64,000 bases of DNA from Rapana venosa (Eukaryota; Mollusca; Gastropoda; Neogastropoda; Muricidae): positions 7,063,070 to 7,127,069 of the forward strand of contig CM054140.1 in the NCBI GenBank assembly GCA_028751875.1, written 5' to 3'. Position numbers and translations under genes: made by a program. The notes beneath the pieces are model-generated. The model saw nothing but the letters and a program-made list of their open reading frames with translations. It was not told where the DNA came from and searched no databases. Positions 47,381-58,924 of this stretch are shown here, in pieces. Numbering within the stretch: the stretch's first letter is position 1; the number at the start of each line of letters is the position of its first letter.

Positions 47381-50300
47381 GTGTTATACATAATTATTTA
47401 GCGCACTAAAAGAACCCATGGCAACAAGCAAAATTCTGTAGAAAATAGCCACTTTGATAAGGAAACAAATACAGCTACAGTCAGGAAAATTTTTTTAAAA
47501 TAAAGGGTGGCGCTGCTCTTGTGGCAATGCACTCTCCCCAGGGAGAGCAGCCTGAATTTCAAGCAGAGAAATCTGCCGTGACTTAAAGTGGTATAAATAA
47601 ATTAAAAAAAAACATTAAAAAAATAAAGGAAGATCATAAGACAAAATTATTGCTTACTAGTACAGCTATGCGTGCTTCACACATATCAACAGCGTGACTG
47701 TTGTTGCAGTTTTGCCGCATGTTCATGGCCACCACGGAGGAATGCAAAAAGCTGTCCTTTAAAGCCATGGAGAAGAAGGAGCGCAGGAAGAAGAGGAAGG
47801 AGGATGGGTGGGCTCTGGTTCCAGAAAAGGTGAGTCCCTGCAGCTGGACATCGTCCTGTGGAATCGGTCCCCCTGCCCCTTCCCTCCCTTCTTCAGATTC
47901 CTGTATCTTATGTGATGTGATTCTCTAACAGAATGATGTATGTATTGCATGTGTCTGATTTATCACGTTTCCTCTTTCATGTCTGTATTGGTGTATGGGT
48001 TGGAAGCCTGGACACTTAAGAACAGAGGAAAGAGGGACAAAATTAATGCTGCCAAAATGGGGTTCTGTGGGTGACGTGACTTCTAACTGTCAAATGGTCT
48101 GACAGAAGAACAAATCATAGTATTCTTGAGGAACTCTCAGTGCAAAGGCAAATGTTGGCTGGAACGGACATACATCGACTGAACAATCTGTTGGTCATGC
48201 AAACAGAAACACACAAACAAATCTGATGACGACAGTTCTCCATGAAAAAGTTGAGGGCACAAAGAAAAGATGCAGACTGCCTACATCCTGCCTACATCCT
48301 GCTTTACCACCATCACTAAGGTCAGTGGTCTGGGGGAGGCTATGGGAGACTGCAGAGCTCAGCAGAGATAGAACTGGTGAGCTTTGGTGGTATCATGTGA
48401 AGTTTCTACCGTTGACAGGGGCATGGGATGGAGGCAGAACAAGACCTCGTTCATTAACTGAACAGCTCAGGATCTCCCTGCAGAGGGAAAGGCTCGACCA
48501 GGCAGATAATAGACAAGAAGACAGGAAGAAAAGGAGCAAGGCAGAGACAGAGAGAGGGATAGACAAGAGGGAATTTGTAACATGGAATTTCCAGAAGGTG
48601 GGGATGCCTTTTATACTGATAGGTCCCCAGCATCTCCATGGGGGGGAGGGGGAGGGCAAACCTACATAAAATGCAGTTGTTAGTGACAAGTGGTTACTTC
48701 TTGACTGCAACAGGAACATTTCTGTATCAGTGGTCTGACAGTCACACCCATCCCCAAAACAAGAGGTTTGGGGTTCAAATCCCTCCCAAAGCTAGACTTT
48801 TTCTTCATTGTCCAGATCATGAGTGGTGGTCTGAGCACTAGTCCTTTGGATAAGCAATAAATCAAGTCTCATCAGCGATACTATTGCAGTGGTTAGCATG
48901 TTGAATTCATGGTTAATAGGTTGTGGGTTCAAATCCCATATGAGTTGTAGATTTAAATCAAAAATATATTTTTTTTGCTGGCTGATTCCTATCGAGAGCA
49001 AGTTTTCTATGGGCTCGTTGGGAAGACTGGAACCACACAGTCAAGCATCACTCTCTTTTCATGTGCAGTTTTGAGAGTGGTGCTCAAATGGCCTGACCAG
49101 CACTTCAAGTATCTGTATCGCTTGGGCCTGGTTGAAATAGGAAGATGTTATAGGAGTACGGCCCTGTCAGATGGTTTCAAAGCTGATTCACCCCCATAGT
49201 CTTGTTGTAATGAAAATTGTGTGATTTAGCAACTCATGTCGCTGTGGTCTCATAAAAACCTCTTAAGGATGGGGTACTCACTCAGGGTCCTCTAGGTGCA
49301 CGTTACACAGTCCATAGCAGGAAAAGGAGATGGTAGTCATGACTGGTTTTTTTAGAAATGTCCTTTCCAAAAGGCAAACAAATATTTAACCCTACAGAAC
49401 CCCCCCCAAAAAAACCAACAACAACCCAACAACACCCAAACAAACAAACAAAACAAAACCAGACCACAACAGTTGGGTGGCAGTGTACCTTGGTAGCATA
49501 GTCTTCCTAGGGTGTTTTCACACAGAGAAATGTGCCAGGGCTAAAAACAAAGAAAATCACAACAATTCTTTTGTTTATCACTTGTGATAGCAACCTTCTT
49601 CTTTTTCCCCACGTCGTGTTACAGGTTCACAGCTGTCAGTTTCCCCCACTTTTAGCTAACTCTCAGCCACTGTCTATACCGTCCCATTCCATCCCAGCCC
49701 AGCTGGGGGGAGCTGGTGCTAACTATGGCAGGAACTGAGCATTCTTGGACTTAGCAAAAGGAAAGGGCACACCACTTTCAGCACTGGGCTCTGGACCCTT
49801 GCCCCAGTTATGCCGGATTTGCGTGCTGTGGTTACAAAAGAAAAGGCCCACAACCAGACCAAATCAGCAAAACCCTAAACACTAGAGATGAGTAAACAGC
49901 TCTCTCCTCTCTTCATTCTCACTCAGATGCAGATGCTGTACAACAGGAAAATGATCTTACGTTTGATGTATTTCAGTGCCAGTCACTTGACATACATGTA
50001 TCTGTGTTGTGGGTATACTCTGTGTATGTGTATTGTTGTTGCTACACCAATATGTATTGTGATGTTTTTTGTTTTTTTTCTCTGCTCATACACATTTTCT
50101 CAACGCTTTGTTCAGATTTTGTAAAAAATAAAAAAAGAAGCTCAAAATGTTGTGCTCTTTCTTTTGAAATATGTTATAAAATGAACACTGGTCCTTTTCT
50201 TTTTTATAATTTTGTTTTTGGAATGCTGGGCATGTTATGCACATTTGATATGTATCGTGTGTTTATGTTGTTTTTTCTTTTTCTGCATCTCTGATATGTT

Positions 50301-53300
50301 TTGACCGGTGTCATGTTGACCTGTGTACCTACACTCTCTCAGAAAAAGAGGAGGGTTCGGTCGCTGGATCGCACGCCTCTCTCCGTTCCGCCAGCTCTGA
50401 CCGCCGTAAGGATTTTGCCACTTGTCCACCTGCTTGACCATTTGGCCTTTCGAAATTTTTTTTTTTTAAATTTACTTTTGGCGTTTGCTTTGTCTCATTT
50501 TCCTCTCTGGTCTGGTTTGAATTGGAAAGGTTAAAATTTTTAAATTATTTTTTAGCCACATCCAATTTGTAGTTGATGTGTAAGAACATGTTTATATTGT
50601 GTTGAGTGTTTGGAGATACTTTGCCTGGTCTTCTTTTTCCTTCTGCTTTTCTGCTTTCCTCTTTGCTTCAAGGAGTTTTAACAAGGGGTGTGGAAGGGTG
50701 CAAGCTTGGAGGATTCGTTTCATGGCTTGATTTTGTGGTGTGTGTGTATGTTGGTGGGTAGTTTTTTTTTTACGAACTTGAAATATTCATTTTCAGCATA
50801 GCTTAGAGATATCCGATTCATCAGGCAGTATAGAGCTTAAGGATGAATCTATTGTTATTCGTTTGGTTCTTTTGTTGTTGTTTTTTCTATTTCTTTGTTG
50901 TTTTTTCATTCATTTATTTTACAATGCCTGCTTTAACTTTTACTGACTTGTGTGTGTTGTGCGTGATGCATGTTGTTGTGTGTCTGTTGTGTTGCGAGCA
51001 TGCGTGTTGAGCATGCATTGTGTGTGTGTTTGTGTGTGTGCGTGTGTGCATGCTTACGTGCATGTGTGTGAATATCTGTTTGTCATATTCTTTCTTTTGT
51101 TGCTGTTACTGTTGTTAAGCTTAGCTACTTTATATTTTGAGCTTTTTTTCTGTTGGTCTCCGAATTTGTTCTGCATATTTTTCTGCACTCTTGGTCTTGT
51201 AGTGCTGACTCAGCCCTCTTAGTCATGTCTTTCCCTTTAACCCTTTGATTTATATTTTATACTTTAAAACAAAAAAGTTTCCGCCAAGTTTATGACTGAA
51301 GAACTGTATTCAGCACCAAGTATTTGTCAGCACTATTGCTGATTTCGCGGCATTCAGTCTGTGTCAGAATAACATGGTTGGTTTGGGTTTTTTCCCACTC
51401 AAAACTGGGTGAAGGGGATATGGGGGATATGTCTGCTATCACATGCGCAAGTCAACTGCAGGTGTGAAACCTTGTTACTGTATGAAAAAGTGTCCTTTTC
51501 TAACATGACCAGTGCTGTTGACGAAAGACGCCTAGGGCAGTGAAAAGTAGTGTTGACTAGAGTTGCCAGTGGTAGCTGAAGAGTTAATTAAAAGTTGAAT
51601 GTGTATGTGTGTGTTTCTAGTGTTCACTTAACCATGAAGGATCAGTTGGTTCAGATTTTTCCTTATGTTTTGAAATCTGAGGTTATTTTCTTAGGTTTCA
51701 TTTTTTGTGGTCTGTTTTTACCCATTCTGTCTGCTGCTCTGTTTTTACTGATTCTGACTGCAACTTTGTTTTTTACCCATTCTGACTGCAGTATGTTTTT
51801 ACCCATTCTGACTGCAGCTTTCTCATTATTTTTACCCATTCTGAATGCAACTTTTTTTTAAAACCCATTCTGACTGCAACTTTTTTTTACCCATTCTGAC
51901 TGCTGACTGCGGCTTTGCTTTTACCCATTCTGACTGCAGCTTTCTCATTTTTTTTACCCATTCTGAATGCAACTTTTTTTTTATCCATTCTGATTGCATC
52001 TTTTAAATTTTGTTTGTTACCCATCCTGACTGCTGCTCTATTTTTACCCTTTCTGAGTGTGCAGCTTTATGTATACCCATTTTTACTGCAGCTTTGAACG
52101 GTGTTAAGATAATGCAGGTTTTGAAGGCTTCATGATATGTGGGTGTTTAACGGCTTTGTGTCTGAAATGTGGGTTTTGAAGGCTTCATGCTATGTGGGTG
52201 TTTAACGGCTTTGTGTCTGAAATGTGGGTTTTGAAGGCTCTAAAGTGGGAGGCTCCATGGCGTCAGTACGGTCAGGGTCAATGTTCTCCCTGCACTCAGG
52301 TTAGACCTGCCATTCTCTCTTTCCCTGCAGTTTAGTGCGTATGGTGTGCTCTGTGCATCTGCACTAAATGCACTCTGCACAAGTTTTCAGTTGAAATGAG
52401 GGTGCAGTTTGCACTGGAAAAAAAAAAAAAGAAGAGCTTTGATACATGCTTTTGGTGTACTAACTCTTGTGCTTTTTTGCTCCTGCATCCAAACGTGTTG
52501 GCATCTGTGGACATGCACAAACATGCACAGAGACTACTTGCATTATGTACATGCACTCACGGACATGGACAACACACTTCAACATGATACAGCTCAATAT
52601 AATGCAGTATGATGCAATGTTTCATGGAATCCAAAGAGGCATGAGAGCGGTGTTCTCTGTATATTTATGTCCTGAATGGTATACTGGCGAGTGGTAAGCT
52701 CATTTTGGACTGGGTGTATGCATTGGCCCAGACCGAAAGCTGCGTCAGTTATTGATGTCAGCTAGTTGCCAAGGACTACATTAACATGTTGTTATGTTGT
52801 AAAATGTTTGTAATGAGATTGCCTTCAGCCATGACAGGCTCTTAACATGGCAATCTGCACTCTCCGTTAAGGATAAAAATCCTCTGAAGTCGGAGTATGG
52901 CTGCCTATATGGCGAGGTACTTGAAAAGAGTCATACACGCAAACTTCTCATACGGTGTACGTCCTGTCTCACAGTGATTCCCAGGTGGGGATGATGAGTG
53001 AGTCAGAGTGCATGTTCTGGGTTACCCCAGGATGTGTAGCTGGGGAACGCACAACAACAACAACAACGACAACAACAATGATGGGGTGTATCCCCCTGCT
53101 GGGGAGAGGATAGATGGTTAGTTAAAAGAGTGGTGCTCATGGTGTGTTGGTAAGTGTCCTGTAGGCTCAGGGTCAAGTCTTCACGGAACTGTCTATTCAG
53201 GGGCGATTTTTCTTCTTGAGTTCACGTTGATACTGACTCCACTCCCCGGAAAGTCTATCAGATGACACTGAAAACTGAGATCCTGTGTGCAAACGCTTGC

Positions 53301-56300
53301 ATGTAGAACGTCTTGCGCACATGTTAAAAAAAGCTCATGTGCCTTTTAAAGAGTTTTTAAGAGTAGGCTGTCTATGGCCAGTATGACAGAGACATACCCA
53401 GCATGCACCTTGCTACTTGGGGAGAGAGATGGGCTCTGCTATTTTCAACTTGCTCATGACACACTGCCTGAAAACTTCAGTGCTATGCCCCAATGACTCC
53501 TCAAGGAGTTAAGGAGAGTTTATGTTAAGATGATTTTTGGATGGGATTCTGATGGATGCTGTTGCTGAGTGGTTAAGACTGTTTGACTTCAACCCCTTGG
53601 GTCCATGAAGTCCTGGGTTTGAATCTTGGTGGCAGCATGTGAATTACAGGTGGGGATTTTTACAATCTCCCAGGTCAACTTCAAGTGCAGACCTGCCAGT
53701 GCCTTAATTTGCTTTGTGTATACACACATGCAGAAGATCAAACTTGCACGTTAAAGATCCCGTAATTCATGTCAGTGCTCAGTGGGTTACAGAAGCATGA
53801 ACATACGACCTGTACAAAGCATGCAACCTGTTCATTTTTTTTTCCTGTTCCTCAGCTAGAGTTCCGAGGTTCACCAATGGTGAGATTTTGCATACATGAC
53901 CATTTTTGCCCACCATGAAGGTAGCCACACTCCAGCTTCGGGGATGTGCACTGGATATGTTCATATTTCCGTAACCCCCCAAATGCTGGCATGAATTACA
54001 GGATCTTATATTTGATCTTCAGCATGTGAATCCATACACACAGGGAATTAAGGCACCTCAACAGTGGGGATGGGAGGTGTCAAGTCAAAGTCAAGTCAAG
54101 TCCACTTTAATCATCCCCAAAAAGAGCAATTACAATACTGACAGGCACATTGAATGTATCATTATCTCAAAAGATACAAGAAAAGGTGGGGTGGGGTGGG
54201 AGAGGGAGAGTGGGGGACGGTCGCTTACACCAAAATCTCACCATTGATGTACCTCCCTCGTAGCTCGAAGCTGAAGAACGAAAACAACAACAACAACAAA
54301 AATTATGTTTTAAGGTTGTTTTTTCAGAATGTAGTTATTGAATATTGGGGAATGGTTTCCTGCTGCCCTGCTCTTGCACATGATGATGTTGCTGTGGGTT
54401 GATGCTGAGTGACTTGCTTGTCTCTGTCTGCACTTTCAGAGGACAGAAAGCAGTCACAGGTTTCCTTACGGTCAGGTACTGTAGCCTGTGTGACCCTTTG
54501 GATTCTTGTTGTCGTGGTGGGGGTGGTGGTGGTAGAAGTGTCGTTGTTATGGTGACGGTTAGTCGTTATCAAGTGTTGAGTGTGAATGGAGTTTTTGAAC
54601 GTTTGTCGTTGATGTTGTGGTGATGATGATGATTTATGTATGAGTAAGTATTGAGTAGAGTTGAGTTGGGTTTAAAAAAAACCCTTTTGGTGAGTGTTTA
54701 TTTTTCATTGTAGTGTGAGTGGTTTTGAGTTGAGACTAAAAGCAAGGATTTTTTTCTTTGGGTTTTGTGTGTGTGTGTTTGTTGTACTGAACACAAAAGT
54801 GGGTTTTTATTTGGTTTATTTTTAGCACTGAACAAAAAAAAGGTGTTTTTTTGGGTTATTTTTAGTACTGAACACAACGGTGGGTTTTTTGTTTTGTTTA
54901 TCTTTTTAAGTGCTGTCAGTCCATTTTTTAAATTATTTGTTTTTGCCTTGGTGATGGTTGTGTGTTAGTGTAGTCTCGTGTGTTGAATTCACGGAAGAAA
55001 ACCTTCATGCAGAGGCTTTCAGGCATTGTCAGCAGTAGCTGTCTCCTCTATCTCAGAATCCTTCTTCCTTCTAGCCTCATGGCAGAGCCAGGTACTTAAG
55101 GTTGAGTGATATGGGGGTGGCGTGAGGAAGATATCAGGGTAGGTAAGGTCACCGGTGACGTGAGGGTGATGAAGGGTGACGCGAGGGTGATAAAGGGCGA
55201 CGTGAGGGTGATAAAGGGCGACGCGAGGGTGATAAAGGGCGACGCGAGGGTGATAAAGGGCGACGCGAGGGTGATAAAGGGCGACGCGAGGGTGATAAAG
55301 GGTGGTGTGAGGGTGATAAAGGGCGACGCGAGGGTGATAAAGGGCGACGCGAGGGTGATAAAGGGTGACGTGAGGGTGATAAAGGGCGACGCGAGGGTGA
55401 TTAAAGGGTGATAAAGGGCGACGTGAGGGTGATTAAAGGGAGTGAGTGTAAGTGGCGAGGAGGTGGATAAAGGGCGACGCGGTGAGGGTGATAAAGGGCG
55501 ACGCGAGGGTGATAAAGGGCGACGCGAGGGTGATATAAAGGGCGACGTCGAGGGTGGTAATGGCGAGAGGGTGATAAAGGGTGACGTGAGGGTGATAAAG
55601 GGCGACGTGAGGGTGATAAAGGTGACGTGAGGGTGATAAAGGGCGACGTGAGGGTGATAAAGGGTGACGTGAGGGTGATAAAGGGTGACGCGAGGGTGAT
55701 AAAGGGTGACGCGAGGGTGATAAAGGGTGACGTGAGGGTGATAAAGGGTGACGTGAGGGTGATAAAGGGTGACGTGAGGGTGATAAAGGGTGACGCGAGG
55801 GTGATAAAGGGTGACGCGAGGGTGATAAAGGGTGACGCGAGGGTGATAAAGGGCGACGCGAGGGTGATGCGAGGGTGATAAAGGGTGACGCGAGGGTGAT
55901 AAAGGGCGACGTGAGGGTGATAAAGGGTGACGTGAGGGTGATAAAGGGTGACGTGAGGGTGATATGAGGGTCACGTGAGGGTGATATGAGGGTCACGTGA
56001 GGGTGATATGAGGGTCATGTGTCAAAGTCAAAGTCAAGTCAAAGTCAAAAACACTTTAATCATCCCATGAAGGGCAGTTACAATATTGACAGGCAGATTG
56101 ATACACATAATAAATCTCAAGACTCAAAAAGCTATATTTCATATTGGTTAAAACATTCTAAAATGACTTCAAATAAAATGTCACGAACACACACACACAC
56201 CAACACATACGCGCACATGCGCACACACGCATACACACACAAACACACACACACTAAATGTGAATAGACGTTAAACTGAAGATATACACGCACGCACGCA

Positions 56301-57301
56301 CGAAAAAAAGCAAATGCACCGCTTATTCAATGTACCATCTGAAAATAAAAGTTGGACTTTGACTTTGACGCACACACATCAATTGTGAACACAATTTTAA
56401 ACCCATTGACTAGAAGACATAAAAACTTATTTTTTACGCACGCATATATGCAGCACGTACACACGCACGTATGTGCGTGTGCGAACATGCCCACTCACAC
56501 CCACACCATACACCAATATATGAATTCAATGTTTTAAGACCGTTGACTGGAAGACAGACTTATTTCACACACCCACGCACCCCCCCCCCCCCCCCCCCCA
56601 CCACACACACACACACACATAATTATATATTGACTACACTCATAACAATGACAATCAGGCAAGTAATTCAGAGAAATGTAAAAACTAGGTAAACATCATT
56701 GTGAATTCAAAATTCGAATGCATACTGGCACAGTGACCCTCATATCACCCTCGCGTGACCCTCATATCACCCTCACGTGGCCCTCATATCACCCTCACGT
56801 GAGGGTGTTATGAGGGTCATGTGAGGGTGAAGTGAGGGTGATATGAGGGTGACATGAGGATGATACAGGGGTGACATGAGGAAGATATGAGGGTGACGTG
56901 AGAAAGATATGAGGGTGATATGGGAGGTAATATGAGGGTGAGGTGAGAGTGATATGAGGGTGACATGGGGATGATATGAGGGTGACATGGGGATAATATG
57001 AGGGTGAGGTGAGGTTCATATGAAGATGATTCTGAGATGGAATTGACAGCTTGTAAGAAAAATAGCAATCTTTTAAAAAAAGAAATGTGTTTATTTTTAT
57101 TTTGTTTTTGTTTTTATGAGTTTTATTTGGGTTTTTGTGTGTGGATTATTAATCTGTATAGTACTTGATAAAGTTAACTGGTAATATGTTTGGTTTTCTT
57201 TTAGATGTTTGTGTGCTGTGTTCTGTATGCTGGCATTGAAGAAAGATCTTTGCTTGTTAAATTCTTTGTTATTACGGCAGTGATTGTGTATCAGTAATGA
57301 G

Positions 57302-57358
<57 letters not shown>

Positions 57359-57376
57359 ATATATATATAATATATG

Positions 57377-57407
<31 letters not shown>

Positions 57408-58877
57408 GTGCAAGAAGGAGGATGTGGTGTGATGATAAATAAACACATCACACACACACACACACAATAATATATATAATATATTATATATATATATATA
57501 TACACATATATATATACTCTTTGTGTGTGTGTGGTGTGTTGATGTATTCTTTTATTCTTGTGTGTGTGTGTGTGTGTGCGTGCATACATGCATGCATGGG
57601 TGTGTGTGTGCAGGCATGCACACATATTCGCATGTGTGTGTGTGCGCGTATGTTTACAAAGACTCACACTCATGCATTAACCACTGTATACTATATGCAT
57701 ATAACTAGTGTATGTTTGATTTTGTGAGAGGCTCAGTGAATAATATGAAAAGGTTACTACAGAAAACTCAGTTAAGTACTACACATAATGCTAACTTGCA
57801 CATTCTCATTTAGCATATGTTCAGTTATGACGTGAATCATTCACAGGCAATGTATCAATGTAGTGAATGCAGTTACTGTATGGATTTTGTTACAGATTCA
57901 ATATTCGTTGGAGGCACCGTGGTCGAGTGGTTTAGGCGGTCAACTCGTGATCCAGAGGTCGCGGGTTCGATCCCCGCTCGGCTCGGTGTTGTGTCCTTGG
58001 GAAAGACACTTTACTCCTATTTTCCTCACTCCACCCAGGTGTACAAGTGGGTACCAGCTCTGCTGGGGTAGTATCTGGCGACAGACTAGCGTCCTGTCAC
58101 AGGGGTGGTGAAAAAACCATCAGTTCTCTTAACACTACTGAAACCGGGATAAGCTCCGGCTCTATGGGCCTTCTGGCTCGAAAGAACATGCCTTTTTCTT
58201 TTATTTCAATATTTGTTATAGAATTGTCTATAATCGCTTTGAATGTGTGTTCAGTCTTTGCATTTATGGCAGGAGTAACTTATTCTTGCATTTGTGACAT
58301 GAGTAACACATTCTTGAAGTGTTGAGTTAAGAGTATGTGATTATTGTGGATATCACACTCTTAATACTTACTGGAGAACGTGTATATGGGTATTGCATAG
58401 AATTACACTGCATGTGCGTTCAGTGTATGTAGTTGTGACATAGATTAACACTATGTGTTGTGGAATTTGCGTGGGCGTACTTATACTATATAATTGCTTT
58501 GAACATGCATTCTTAAGATCGGCATGCAGAATGTAAATCGCGTGAAGAGATTGATAATTATGGTGTGATGTAGTCTTGTTTTCTTGGTGTGACATTGACA
58601 TGGCGGTAAAGTAGTGTACGTCATGTGTGACTGAATCCTTTAGGCCTTGTAAGCTGTGTCATGTGATTGATCTTCAATGTTGTTGTTGTCTGGCCTCACA
58701 CGTATTGATTGTATGTGTGTGTGAGAGTGTGTGTATGTGGGTGAGTGTATGTGTGAATGTGTGTTTGTGTGTGTGTGTGAGTGTGTGTATTTGTGTGTGT
58801 GCATGTGTGTGAGTGTATGTATGTGAATGTGTGTTTATGTGTGTGAGTGTGTGTGTGAGAGAGTGTGAGTGTGTGAA

Positions 58878-58924
<47 letters not shown>

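Noticed and set aside
49532..49738. Possible extra EFCAB7 exon near 49620-49738
   Set aside because: No suitable acceptor-donor pair with a conserved peptide; exon 5 already joins exon 6 in phase.
55096..55996. 292-codon open frame on the minus strand
   Set aside because: Produced by a 21-bp stop-free minisatellite. It has no splice, start or homology support.
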